From positions 1-55,886 of the forward strand of contig UQSB01000006.1 of NCBI GenBank assembly GCA_900543505.1: 55,886 nt of DNA, given 5' to 3'. How positions within the stretch are numbered: the first letter of the stretch is position 1; each line of letters starts with the position of its first letter. Positions 25,477-34,554 of this stretch are shown here, in pieces. The position numbers and the translations under genes are program-made. Source of the DNA: an uncultured Collinsella sp. GTDB taxonomy: Bacteria > Actinomycetota > Coriobacteriia > Coriobacteriales > Coriobacteriaceae. The notes under the pieces were generated by a model. It was not told the origin of the DNA and did no database searches. It was given only the letters and a program-made list of their open reading frames with translations.

Positions 25477-25947
25477 ATGGGCTACAACACTTCAAACGCA
25501 GCACTCGCCTATGATATGAACGCCATGCCCGCCTATCGTGAGGCACCGCAGGCCTCCGTTGCTCCCCGCGAGCAGCGCACGCCGCGCTTTGATGTCTACA
25601 CGGGCGCGGGCCGTCAGGCAAACCAGGCGGTAAGCCCGGTTTTCATGAGCGTTCTTAAAACGTTTTGCATCATTGCGGCCATCTTTATGACGATCGGTGT
25701 CGCCCGTGTGGCGCTCGCCGGCGTTACGGCCCAGGTGCTCAACAGCAATGCCGCGCTTACCAACACGCTCGAGAAGGCGACCGATGAGAGCTCTGACCTG
25801 GAGGTCATGCATTCGGTCTATGGTGCCGACACGCGCATTCGCGACCTTGCGGGCGCTTATGGCATGGTGGAGCCCAGCGAGAGCGTTACACTTGATTTTT
25901 CGCAGGATGCAGCCGCGGGCGCTAGCTCGACCGCGACCGCTCAGTAA
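25477..25947 (+). CDS. ftsL: FtsL-like divisome protein
   Basis: A 156-residue bitopic membrane protein. It has a cytoplasmic N-terminus of about 58 residues, one membrane helix (about 64-88, TFCIIAAIFMTIGVARVALAG), then a short extracellular coiled-coil-like region and an Ala/Ser/Thr-rich tail. Sequence conservation in FtsL is low; the call rests on topology, size and its place between rsmH and ftsI. GGGAGGC precedes the ATG. In other bacteria FtsL forms a complex with FtsQ (DivIB) and FtsB (DivIC) that activates FtsWI. Confidence 0.75.
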   Translation: MGYNTSNAALAYDMNAMPAYREAPQASVAPREQRTPRFDVYTGAGRQANQAVSPVFMSVLKTFCIIAAIFMTIGVARVALAGVTAQVLNSNAALTNTLEKATDESSDLEVMHSVYGADTRIRDLAGAYGMVEPSESVTLDFSQDAAAGASSTATAQ

Positions 25948-25964
25948 CAAGACGGTAGCTGAGT

Positions 25965-27830
25965 ATGACAAATGACTATCGCCGCGGTTCCGACGGGGGT
26001 CGCGGTTCTGGACGTCCCTCATCGCGGGGACGTTCTGGTTATCAAGGAACGGGTCGGCCATCTTACAACGCGAGACCGTCCTATGGCAACGACCCCGCGT
26101 CGCGTCTCCGTGGCTCGAGTGGTCCTCAAATGCATAACACCAGACCGCGCAAGAGCTCGTCGACCGAATGGCTCACGGGCACGCCGCTGCCCCGTCGCAA
26201 AGCCGTCATGGGTTTCATCGGGTTTGGCTTGGGTTTGGGCGTCCTTCGCCTTGCCGACTATCAAATCGTGGAAGCCGATAAGTTACGCGACCGTGCCGAT
26301 GCACGTCGCTTGCTTGCGCAGACGCTGTATGCCAAGCGCGGTACCATCTACGACCGTAACGGTAACGTGCTGGCGTCGTCGGTCGAATGTCGCAACATCG
26401 CTGTGAACCCCCAGCTTGTCGAGGATGTTGACAAGACGGTGTCGGCGCTGGTCAAGGCAACTGGAATCGATAAAAAGACCTGCCGCAAGCTCGTTGAGTC
26501 CGATGGAACCTGGGTGTATATCAAGCGCCAGGTGGACGAAGACGACGCTGCGGCGCTGGAGAAGAAGAACCTGCCCGGCGTGCTTTTTGAGCAGGCCATG
26601 AAGCGCGTATATCCATACGGCAATCTGGCATCGCAGGTGCTGGGTGTAGTGAATGTAGACAACGACGGCTTGACGGGTCTCGAAAAGCAATACAACAAGC
26701 TTCTGACCGGCACGAACGGTTCTCTCGTACGCGAGCGCGCGAGGGACGGCAGCTATATCGCGGGCGGTGCCTATAAAAAGGTGGCTGCGGTCGACGGCAT
26801 TGATCTCGTGACGACGCTCGACGTCAATATCCAGCGTGCGGCCGAGGATGCCCTGGCAGAGGCTGTCGAGAAGACAAAGGCCAAGAACGGCTCGGCGCTG
26901 GTCACCGATCCTACGACTGGCGAGATCTTGGCAGCCTGCTCGTATCCGACCTACGACCAGACCAATTTGGAAAACGCCAAGACCGAGGATATGAACCTGC
27001 GCCTGGTCACCGACGCCTACGAGCCCGGCTCGGTCTTTAAGACGCTCGTGGCGGGCGCCGGCTTCGACTTGGGTGTCGTGCGGTCGAGTACGTCGTTTGA
27101 GGTGCCGGCGAGCATCAAGGTGGGCGACGATACCGTCACCGATGCCGACAAGCGCGACTACGCCATGACCATGGATGTGCGCGAGATGATGCGCCGTTCG
27201 TCCAACGTGGGATTTGTCCTGGTGGGGCGCAAGATCGGTGCCGACGACTTTGCCGCCTATGTGGACAAGTGGGGCATCGGTCACAGCTCTGGTGTCGATT
27301 TTCCGGGCGAGAGCCTGGGCATCGTCAAGGAGCGTGACCAGTATGACGGCGCCACGCTGGGCTCGATGAGCTTTGGACAGGCGCTGTCTGTCTCGCCGAT
27401 TGAGATCGCACGTGCCGTGGGCGGCATCGCCAACGGCGGCGTGATGATGACCCCGCACTTCTATAAGTCCAGCAAAGGCGACGAGAAGGACTGGGGCGAA
27501 GGCGAGCGTGCGATTTCTGAGGATGCAGCATCCCAGGTGACATCGTGCATGCAGACGGTCGTGTCTGAAGGCACGGGCGTTGGCGGCGCAGTTGACGGCT
27601 ATGACGTGGCGGGCAAGACCGGCACGGCCGAACGTGCCGACGAGAACGGCGGCTACCTCAAGGAGAACTACATGTCGTCCTTTATGGGCTTTGCACCGGC
27701 ACAATCGCCCAAGGTGCTGTGCTATATCACGCTCGACGGAACGCCGAGCGGCTCAGATGCCGCTGCGGTGCCGTTCCAGTCCATTATGGCCAACGCGCTC
27801 GACGTGCTGGGTATCCCACACACGAAGTAG
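25965..27830 (+). CDS. ftsI: Septal class B penicillin-binding protein
   Basis: A transpeptidase that crosslinks septal peptidoglycan. The 621-residue product has a Gly/Arg/Ser-rich cytoplasmic N-terminus (1-78), a membrane helix (80-96), a PBP-dimer domain starting at KRGTIYDRNGNVLA (124-137), and the transpeptidase domain. Its motifs are SVFK (Ser356 nucleophile), SSN (412-414) and KTGTAE (551-556), all intact. There is no PASTA domain. The start at 25965 overlaps no neighbour and follows ftsL by 17 bases. The basic low-complexity N-terminus is long for the family. Confidence 0.95.
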   Translation: MTNDYRRGSDGGRGSGRPSSRGRSGYQGTGRPSYNARPSYGNDPASRLRGSSGPQMHNTRPRKSSSTEWLTGTPLPRRKAVMGFIGFGLGLGVLRLADYQIVEADKLRDRADARRLLAQTLYAKRGTIYDRNGNVLASSVECRNIAVNPQLVEDVDKTVSALVKATGIDKKTCRKLVESDGTWVYIKRQVDEDDAAALEKKNLPGVLFEQAMKRVYPYGNLASQVLGVVNVDNDGLTGLEKQYNKLLTGTNGSLVRERARDGSYIAGGAYKKVAAVDGIDLVTTLDVNIQRAAEDALAEAVEKTKAKNGSALVTDPTTGEILAACSYPTYDQTNLENAKTEDMNLRLVTDAYEPGSVFKTLVAGAGFDLGVVRSSTSFEVPASIKVGDDTVTDADKRDYAMTMDVREMMRRSSNVGFVLVGRKIGADDFAAYVDKWGIGHSSGVDFPGESLGIVKERDQYDGATLGSMSFGQALSVSPIEIARAVGGIANGGVMMTPHFYKSSKGDEKDWGEGERAISEDAASQVTSCMQTVVSEGTGVGGAVDGYDVAGKTGTAERADENGGYLKENYMSSFMGFAPAQSPKVLCYITLDGTPSGSDAAAVPFQSIMANALDVLGIPHTK

Positions 27831-27958
27831 GGGGTTACAATCTTTGGGGCGTGGTTTGTTGTCCCATATGAGGGGTGTTCACATGCCCTGCACCACGCAT
27901 GCGCGGCGCTGGGATACAATACGCCGATAGCATTATTTAGGTTTACAGGGGAGCTGCA

Positions 27959-29383
27959 ATGATAGAGATCGCCGTCAACAACCTCGCGGCCGCAACAGGG
28001 GCCCGAACCGTGACGGGAGAAGTCGATCGGGTATGCCGCGGGTGCGTTATCGACTCGCGCCAGGTCGAGGAAGGGACGATTTTCGTCGCCTTTCCCGGTG
28101 AAAACGTCGACGGAAATGATTTTGCTTCCCGTGCCGTCCAGTCGGGTGCCGGCGCCGTCGTGATGACGCGTGAGCCCGAGGCCGAGCTGGTCTCGCTGGC
28201 GCAGGACAAGGGCTGTGCCATCTTGCTGACCGATGATCCCGAGGAGTTTCTGCTGCGTTTGGCGCACGCGTATCGCCTGGAGCTTGGCTGCCTGGTCGTT
28301 GGCATTACCGGTTCCATCGGCAAGACGACGACCAAGGACGTTCTCGCCGCTGTGCTCGCCAAGCGCTATCGTGTCTGGGCCACCAAGGGCAATTTCAATA
28401 ACCTGATCGGCATGCCGCTCACGGTGCTTTCCGCTCCGGCCGATACCGAGGTCCTGGTGCTCGAGATGGGCATGAACCATTTCCACGAGATCGAGCGCCT
28501 GTCCCAGTCCGCCAATCCCAACCTTGCCATCGTGAGCAAGATCGGCACCTCTCATATCGGCATTTTGGGCAGCCGCGAGAACATCGCCCGCGCTAAGGCC
28601 GAGATTGTCCAGGGCATGTGCGCCGCCGGCGACTATTTGCCGCTGCTGGTTTTGGGCGGCGAGGACGATTTTACGCCGTTCATTCGCGATACGTTCGCCC
28701 GGCCTGCTGGTATCGACGTGATGCTGGCCGGTGTCTCTGACGATGATGAGGTCCGCGCCCGCGACGTTCGCGTTGATGACGAGGGCCGTCCGGTCTTTAC
28801 GCTCGATTTTGGTCAGGGCGAGACAATCGATACCATGCTTGCCATCCCCGGCGTGCAGTCCGTTCCTAATGCCGTTAAGGCCGCCGCGGTTGCCTATCGC
28901 CTGGGCGTGACGCCCGAGCAGATCGATGCTGCCTTTAGGGGTCTTACGATCACCGGGCACCGCCAGGAGATCAAGCGCGCCAAGAGCGGTGCACGCATCA
29001 TCGACGATTCCTATAACGCCAGCGCCGAATCGATGGCAGCCGGCCTCGATCTGCTGTGCTCGCTTTCATGCACGGGGTCTCGCATGGCGATCCTGGGCGA
29101 GATGGGCGAGATGGGCGATGAGGCTCCTCGCATGCATGAGCTCGTGGGCGCCTATGCCGCCGCCAAGAAGCTCGACATGCTGGCGTGCGTGGGTGGTGAG
29201 CTGGCCCAGCTTATGGCCGATGCCGCGCGCATGATGGGCATGGACGAGGACCGCATCCAGGTGTTCTCCGATTATCAGCAGGTGCTCGACCGCATGGGCG
29301 GCGCGCTTGAAAAACATGATGTTGTACTGGTCAAGGGTTCCCGCTTTGTTGAGCTCGACCGCTTTGTGGAAGGTGTGTGCTAG
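27959..29383 (+). CDS. murF: UDP-MurNAc-tripeptide D-Ala-D-Ala ligase
   Basis: Adds D-Ala-D-Ala to UDP-MurNAc-tripeptide. The 474-residue product has the N-terminal substrate domain (VCRGCVIDSRQVEEGTIFVAFPG), the Mur-ligase P-loop GITGSIGKTT (115-124), TKGNFNNLIGMPLT and the C-terminal DDSYNASAESM. AGGGGAGC precedes the ATG. TACAAT at 27915-27920, about 40 bases upstream, is a possible internal -10, and a 128-base gap separates it from ftsI. No murE is present before it, unlike the most common dcw order. Confidence 0.96.
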   Translation: MIEIAVNNLAAATGARTVTGEVDRVCRGCVIDSRQVEEGTIFVAFPGENVDGNDFASRAVQSGAGAVVMTREPEAELVSLAQDKGCAILLTDDPEEFLLRLAHAYRLELGCLVVGITGSIGKTTTKDVLAAVLAKRYRVWATKGNFNNLIGMPLTVLSAPADTEVLVLEMGMNHFHEIERLSQSANPNLAIVSKIGTSHIGILGSRENIARAKAEIVQGMCAAGDYLPLLVLGGEDDFTPFIRDTFARPAGIDVMLAGVSDDDEVRARDVRVDDEGRPVFTLDFGQGETIDTMLAIPGVQSVPNAVKAAAVAYRLGVTPEQIDAAFRGLTITGHRQEIKRAKSGARIIDDSYNASAESMAAGLDLLCSLSCTGSRMAILGEMGEMGDEAPRMHELVGAYAAAKKLDMLACVGGELAQLMADAARMMGMDEDRIQVFSDYQQVLDRMGGALEKHDVVLVKGSRFVELDRFVEGVC

Positions 29384-29386
29384 CCC

Positions 29387-30406
29387 ATGTTCGGCAATCC
29401 CTCGTATCCAACGTATCAGGCTTTTTTGGGGCTTGGCATCGCCGCAGCCATTGCGCTGCTGCTCATGCCGTGGTGGATTAAGCTGCTCAAGGTCGAGGGT
29501 ATCGGCCAGCAGGTTCGTGCCGACGGCCCCAAGCGTCATTTGGTTAAGCAGGGAACGCCCACCATGGGTGGCGTTGTCATCCTCGTCGCGATCTCGCTGA
29601 CCTGCCTGCTGATGGGCAAGCTCACCACCGAGCTCGTGCTCGTGCTGCTCGCCACGCTGGCGACCGGCGTGCTGGGCCTGATCGACGATCTGACCTCCGT
29701 TACGCATGGGCGCTCGCTCGGTCTGACGCCGCATGCCAAGATGATCGGCCTAACCATTATCTGTGTCACCTTTACGGTGCTTGCCGTCAACTGGTGCGGC
29801 GTCGCCCCCGAGATTCGTTTTCCCGGTGGGTTGACGATTGACCTTGGCGTGCTTTCGACTACCATCTGCGGCTATTCGTTCCCGTGGCTCTATATTGTCT
29901 TTTGCTGGCTGATGATTGCCGGTCTTTCTAATGCCGTGAACTTGACCGATGGCCTTGACGGTCTTGCTGGCGGCACCTCCATGATCGCCATGCTCGCCAT
30001 GGCTGCCATGGCGTTTTTGCACGGAGACGTGAACCTGTCCATCTTCTGCACCGCGTGTGCCGGTGCCTGCCTGGTCTTTCTGTGGTTCAACTGCTATCCG
30101 GCGAGCATCTTTATGGGTGATACCGGCTCGCTTGCCCTGGGCGCCGCGTTTGCCTGTACGTCCATCATGACTAACACCGAGGTCGTCTCCCTCATCATCG
30201 GTGGCCTGTTTATCGTTGAGACCCTGTCGGTCATGATTCAGGTCGTCTACTTCCACTTTACGCACAAGCGCGTCTTCCTTATGGCGCCCATCCATCATCA
30301 TTTCGAAAAGAAGGGTTGGGCCGAGACCAAGGTCGTCATCCGTTTTTGGATTATCGCTGCGGCATTTGGTGCCGTTGGCCTTGCCCTGTTCTTCCAGTTG
30401 GGATAG
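29387..30406 (+). CDS. mraY: Phospho-MurNAc-pentapeptide transferase
   Basis: Transfers phospho-MurNAc-pentapeptide to undecaprenyl phosphate to make lipid I, in the inner face of the membrane. The 339-residue product has about ten hydrophobic segments. The family motifs are TPTMGGVVIL (about 63-72), NLTDGLDGLAGG (Asp-rich, about 185-196), FMGDTGSLALG and APIHHHFEKKG. It starts 4 bases after murF stops, so it is in the same operon. Confidence 0.97.
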   Translation: MFGNPSYPTYQAFLGLGIAAAIALLLMPWWIKLLKVEGIGQQVRADGPKRHLVKQGTPTMGGVVILVAISLTCLLMGKLTTELVLVLLATLATGVLGLIDDLTSVTHGRSLGLTPHAKMIGLTIICVTFTVLAVNWCGVAPEIRFPGGLTIDLGVLSTTICGYSFPWLYIVFCWLMIAGLSNAVNLTDGLDGLAGGTSMIAMLAMAAMAFLHGDVNLSIFCTACAGACLVFLWFNCYPASIFMGDTGSLALGAAFACTSIMTNTEVVSLIIGGLFIVETLSVMIQVVYFHFTHKRVFLMAPIHHHFEKKGWAETKVVIRFWIIAAAFGAVGLALFFQLG

Positions 30407-30415
30407 TGGTCTTTC

Positions 30416-31822
30416 ATGCCTCTTGCTGATGTCTTTAGCCTGCTCGTTTTGGGTCAGGGCAAATCCGGTCTCGATGTCGCCCGCTGGGCGCTGGCACATC
30501 CAGAGCGCGTAAGCGCCGTTACCGTGTATGGCGGCGGCACCTCTGAGCCCAATGACGCCACGCGTGCGCTCGAGGCTGCCGGTGCGTCGTTTGTCTATGG
30601 GACCGAACAGGTCGAGGGCGCCTATGACGTATGCGTGACGTGCCCGGGCATCTCGGAGTTCTCGGGCTTCTTTAAGGCCGGGCGCGAGCATGCCGCCCAG
30701 ATTATGGGTGAGCCCGAGTTTGCCTATCGCCTGTCGCCCGATAACTGGATTGCCATCACGGGCACCAACGGCAAGACGACCACCACGTCGCTGACCGATT
30801 ATCTGCTCAAGGCTTCCGGTGAGGCCAGTGTAGCTGTCGGCAACATCGGTGAGCCGCCTATCAACGAGATTGACGGCCGAGCCCACAACGAGTGGTTTGT
30901 GGCTGAGCTCTCGAGCTATCAGATTGCTACGACCACCGAGCTCCACCCTCGCGTGGCGGTGCTGCTCAACATCACTCCCGACCACTTGGGCTGGCATAAG
31001 AGCCATAAGAACTATGCGCTTGCCAAGATCAAACTGTTTGACAATATGGTCGATGACGATCTGGTGGTCGTCGACGTCGAAGACGCCGGCATTCACGAGT
31101 TCGATGAGTACATCTACACGCCGGGTCGTCGCATCTGCAAGGTTGCCTTTGACGAGCCAGAGGGTGAGGATGTCGCCTTTGTGCGCGATGGCAAGATGAT
31201 CGTGCGCCTGAAGGGCGTCGAGACCCCGCTCATCGCTACATCCGAGCTCAAGATCTCGGGCCATCATAATGTTATCAATGCCCTGTGCGCTGCCACGGCT
31301 GTCCTGGCCGTCGGTGCCAATCCCGAGGGCATTTGCCGCGGTCTGGCCTCGTTCCAGCCGCTCGAGCACCGCGTGGAGCCGTGCGGCGAGATTGACGGAG
31401 TGCGCTACGTCAACGATTCCAAGGCGACCAACACCGACGCGGTCGAGAAGGCACTGACGGCATTTCCCGATGACAACGTGATCTTGCTGCTCGGCGGCCA
31501 CGATAAGGGCACGCCGCTCACGGACTTCGCGCGCGTCGTTATGGATAACGTGCGCTCGGTCGTCTGCTTTGGCGATGCGCGCGAGCGCTTTACCGCCGCT
31601 ATGGACGAGGCCGATGTCGATGGCGATGTGGATATCGCCCAAGCGGATGACCTACGCGATGCCGTGGACGTTGCCCGTTCGCTGTCGAGCCGTGGCGACG
31701 TGATCTTACTTTCTCCTGCCTGCTCTTCGTTCGATGAGTTCTCGGGCTATGAGGAGCGCGGCCGCGTGTTTAAGGACTACGTGGCTCAGCTTGCCGCTGC
31801 AGCGAAATCGCAAATGGAATAG
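30416..31822 (+). CDS. murD: UDP-MurNAc-L-alanine:D-glutamate ligase
   Basis: Adds D-glutamate to UDP-MurNAc-L-Ala. The 468-residue product has the N-terminal LVLGQGKSGLDVARW (10-24), ATP loop ITGTNGKTTTT (114-124), the LNITPDHLGWH region with the conserved Asp/His, and YVNDSKATNTDA near residue 330. The ATG at 30416 lies 10 bases after mraY. The gene fits the mraY-murD-ftsW-murG order of many dcw clusters. Confidence 0.96.
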   Translation: MPLADVFSLLVLGQGKSGLDVARWALAHPERVSAVTVYGGGTSEPNDATRALEAAGASFVYGTEQVEGAYDVCVTCPGISEFSGFFKAGREHAAQIMGEPEFAYRLSPDNWIAITGTNGKTTTTSLTDYLLKASGEASVAVGNIGEPPINEIDGRAHNEWFVAELSSYQIATTTELHPRVAVLLNITPDHLGWHKSHKNYALAKIKLFDNMVDDDLVVVDVEDAGIHEFDEYIYTPGRRICKVAFDEPEGEDVAFVRDGKMIVRLKGVETPLIATSELKISGHHNVINALCAATAVLAVGANPEGICRGLASFQPLEHRVEPCGEIDGVRYVNDSKATNTDAVEKALTAFPDDNVILLLGGHDKGTPLTDFARVVMDNVRSVVCFGDARERFTAAMDEADVDGDVDIAQADDLRDAVDVARSLSSRGDVILLSPACSSFDEFSGYEERGRVFKDYVAQLAAAAKSQME

Positions 31823-31825
31823 GGG

Positions 31826-33352
31826 TTGCCGGTGAGAGAGGAGAGCCCCCGACAAGGTATGAGGAGGCCCGACTCGGACCGTGCTTCCTCGCGGCGTAGC
31901 ACACCGCGTTCCGGTCGCGGCGGGCAGTCGTTTAGCGAACGCTATATTGCCGGCGTTCCCGCCCGCATCATGCGCCCCCGTCTGATATTTATGGCCTGCC
32001 TGTTTACTTTGGTGTGCTTTGGTCTGCTGATGGTGTACTCGGCGTCTTCGGTCGAGGCGCTGCACGAGAATGGCTCGGCGACGTTTTTCCTGGGTCGACA
32101 GGCCGCGTTTGCCGTGGTTGGTGTTCTGGCGCTGATTGCCATCGTGCGCGTTTTGCCGGACAGCTGGTTTGGGGAGGATGTGCTTAGGATCTTCCTTATC
32201 GGCATGATAGGGCTACTGTTTCTGGTGTTCTTGGTGGGCAGCGGCAGCCGTGGCGCCACGCGCTGGCTCAACATCGCCGGTATTCAGTTCCAGCCTTCCG
32301 AGTTTTTAAAGCCATTTGCCATTGCGTATTCGGCCATCATGCTTGATCGCTTCTTTTCGCCCGGTGGCAACATCAACGAATTCCTTCGCAAGATGGGCAT
32401 CTACCTGGGTATTTCGCTCTTTCTGATCTTTATCCAGCCCGATTTCGGTACTGTCCTGATCATCCTGTTGACCCTCATGTGCATGGCGTTGTTTGCGGGT
32501 CTCGACCCCAGATTTATCATCGGCGTGCTAATCTTCGGCATTCTCGTGATCGTGATTGCACTTGTCGCAGAGCCGTACCGTATGGTGCGTATTCAGGTTG
32601 CCTTGAACCCTTGGGCTGACGAGTATGGTGACGGCTATCAGGCCACGCTTGCCATCATGGCCTTTGCCTCGGGCGGTCTGTTCGGCCGTGGCATCGGCAA
32701 CTCAACCATGAAGTACTCGTATCTGCCCGAGGCGCACAATGACTACATCCTGGCCATCATTGGCGAGGAAGTCGGCTTTGTCGGAACCGTGCTGTTCTTC
32801 TTGGTGTTTGCGATGCTGATCTACTCGGCGTTTCGCATTGCCGAGCAGGCGACCGATCGTCGGGGCGCGCTTATGGCGTCTGGCTCCGCGGTTATTCTCG
32901 CGGTGCAGTTTTTGATTAACGCGCTGGGCATCCTCAACGTGTTTCCCATGACGGGCAAACCGTTGCCGTTTATTAGCTACGGCGGTTCGTCGATTATTGT
33001 GTCGCTTATGCTTGCCGGGTTGATCCTGCGCGTTTCGTACGAGAGCGCCCGCCGCGATGAGTATGACCGCCGCCGTGAGAGCTTTGCCGTTATGGACGAG
33101 AGCACCGCCGGCGTGGCCCATGTGCGCGGTGAACGACCTTCGCGTAGCGGCTTTACCGTTCTGGATGGTTCTGCATCCGAGCCGGCAGCTCGTCCACGCT
33201 CGCGAACGGCTCCGCAAGGTCGTCCGCAGCGCCCCAGCCCTCGCAACGCGGGCGGCGGATATAATCGAATCGATTTGAACTCGGACCCGTCGGCGCGTCT
33301 GCGCACCGACGACCAGGGACCGCGTGTACGAAGGGACTACCATGACCGATAA
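31826..33352 (+). CDS. ftsW: SEDS glycosyltransferase FtsW
   Basis: Septal peptidoglycan polymerase that works with FtsI. The 508-residue product has about ten membrane helices between roughly residues 50 and 405. Family motifs include GSRGATRWLNI, PSEFLKPF, ALNPWADEYGDGYQ and PLPFISYGGSS. Beyond the SEDS core a C-terminal tail of about 100 residues is rich in Arg, Ser and Pro, and the N-terminal 45 residues are basic too. The start is uncertain: TTG 31826, GTG 31832 and ATG 31859 are all in frame, and 31826 or 31832 lies just after the murD stop. It overlaps murG by 11 bases. Confidence 0.94.
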   Translation: MPVREESPRQGMRRPDSDRASSRRSTPRSGRGGQSFSERYIAGVPARIMRPRLIFMACLFTLVCFGLLMVYSASSVEALHENGSATFFLGRQAAFAVVGVLALIAIVRVLPDSWFGEDVLRIFLIGMIGLLFLVFLVGSGSRGATRWLNIAGIQFQPSEFLKPFAIAYSAIMLDRFFSPGGNINEFLRKMGIYLGISLFLIFIQPDFGTVLIILLTLMCMALFAGLDPRFIIGVLIFGILVIVIALVAEPYRMVRIQVALNPWADEYGDGYQATLAIMAFASGGLFGRGIGNSTMKYSYLPEAHNDYILAIIGEEVGFVGTVLFFLVFAMLIYSAFRIAEQATDRRGALMASGSAVILAVQFLINALGILNVFPMTGKPLPFISYGGSSIIVSLMLAGLILRVSYESARRDEYDRRRESFAVMDESTAGVAHVRGERPSRSGFTVLDGSASEPAARPRSRTAPQGRPQRPSPRNAGGGYNRIDLNSDPSARLRTDDQGPRVRRDYHDR

Positions 33353-34457
33353 AATGACCGTTGCTATTGCAGCCGGCGGCACGGCAGGACACATCAACCC
33401 CGCGCTCGCCTTGGCCGAAGAACTGCGTGACCGTGGCCACCACGTTGTGTTCGTGGGCCAGTCGCGCAAGCTCGAGGGTCGTTTGGTCCCCGAGGCTGGG
33501 TTTGATTTTGTGCCCATTACGGTCACGGGCTTCGACCGCTCCCGTCCTTGGACGGCGCTGACCTCCCTGTGGCGTGTCAATAAGGCCAAGCGTGCGCTCG
33601 CCAATCATTTCTCAAAGGTCGGCAAGCCCGATGCCGCCATCGGTTTTGGTGCCTATGTCGAGGTTCCGCTGCTTGGGTGGTGCAAGGGCGCAGGCGTTCC
33701 GTATCTGCTGCATGAGCAGAACTCTGTTCCGGGCCTGGCCAACAAGATGATGAACTCCCACGCCGCCCGCGTGTGCATCTCGGTGCCGGCAGCGCGTTCG
33801 GTCTTTGAGCGCGAAGGTGACCCTGACCACGTGCTCATGACCGGCAACCCCGTACGTCGCTCGGTGATCGAGGGCGATCGCGCTCGTGGCCGCAAGGCAC
33901 TTGGCGTTCCCGAGGACGCTACGCTGCTGCTCGTCTTTGGCGGTTCACTTGGCGCCCAGCACCTCAACGAGCGCGTGACTTCGCTCAAAAACGAACTGCT
34001 TTCGCGCAAGAACCTCTATGTGTTGCATTCGACGGGTGCCGACGGCTTTGAGGAGACCGAGCACGCTTTGGCGCTGACGCCCGAGGAGGCGAAGCGTTAC
34101 CGCGTCCAGCCTTACATCGACAACATGGGCGATATGCTGGCTGCTGCCGATTTGGTGCTCTCGCGTTCGGGTGCATCGAGCGTGGCCGAGATCGCTGCGC
34201 TCGCCGTGCCCTCGGTGCTCGTGCCGTATCCGCATGCGACGGCCGACCACCAAACCACCAATGCTCGTTATCTGGTCGACGCCGGGGCCGGCGTGCTCTG
34301 CGCCGATGCCGATATCGACGGTTCTGCCTTTGCCGATGAGCTGCTGCACCTGGTCGATGACGCGGCGGCGCGCGACGCCATGCGTCAGGCGGCGCGTGGT
34401 CTGGCTCAGGATAGAGCCGCCGCTCTTCTGGCGGATGCGGTAGAGGGTTTGCGTTAG
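33342..34457 (+). CDS. murG: UDP-GlcNAc:lipid I N-acetylglucosaminyltransferase
   Basis: Converts lipid I to lipid II. The 371-residue GT-B protein has the N-terminal glycine loop AAGGTAGHINPALALAEEL, HEQNSVPGLANK, VFGGSLGAQHLNE at the donor domain, and SRSGASSVAEIAA. The start at 33342 has GAAGGGA upstream and overlaps the ftsW stop; an in-frame ATG 18 bases earlier has no ribosome site. Confidence 0.96.
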   Translation: MTDKMTVAIAAGGTAGHINPALALAEELRDRGHHVVFVGQSRKLEGRLVPEAGFDFVPITVTGFDRSRPWTALTSLWRVNKAKRALANHFSKVGKPDAAIGFGAYVEVPLLGWCKGAGVPYLLHEQNSVPGLANKMMNSHAARVCISVPAARSVFEREGDPDHVLMTGNPVRRSVIEGDRARGRKALGVPEDATLLLVFGGSLGAQHLNERVTSLKNELLSRKNLYVLHSTGADGFEETEHALALTPEEAKRYRVQPYIDNMGDMLAAADLVLSRSGASSVAEIAALAVPSVLVPYPHATADHQTTNARYLVDAGAGVLCADADIDGSAFADELLHLVDDAAARDAMRQAARGLAQDRAAALLADAVEGLR

Positions 34458-34554
34458 TTAGACGGGATATCTTCGGTCGCCCTCGCGCTGATGCGGTAGG
34501 TGCGGTACAGTTAACGGGTTACAGGCAGTGTTTACGCAAGGAGTACACGAGCAC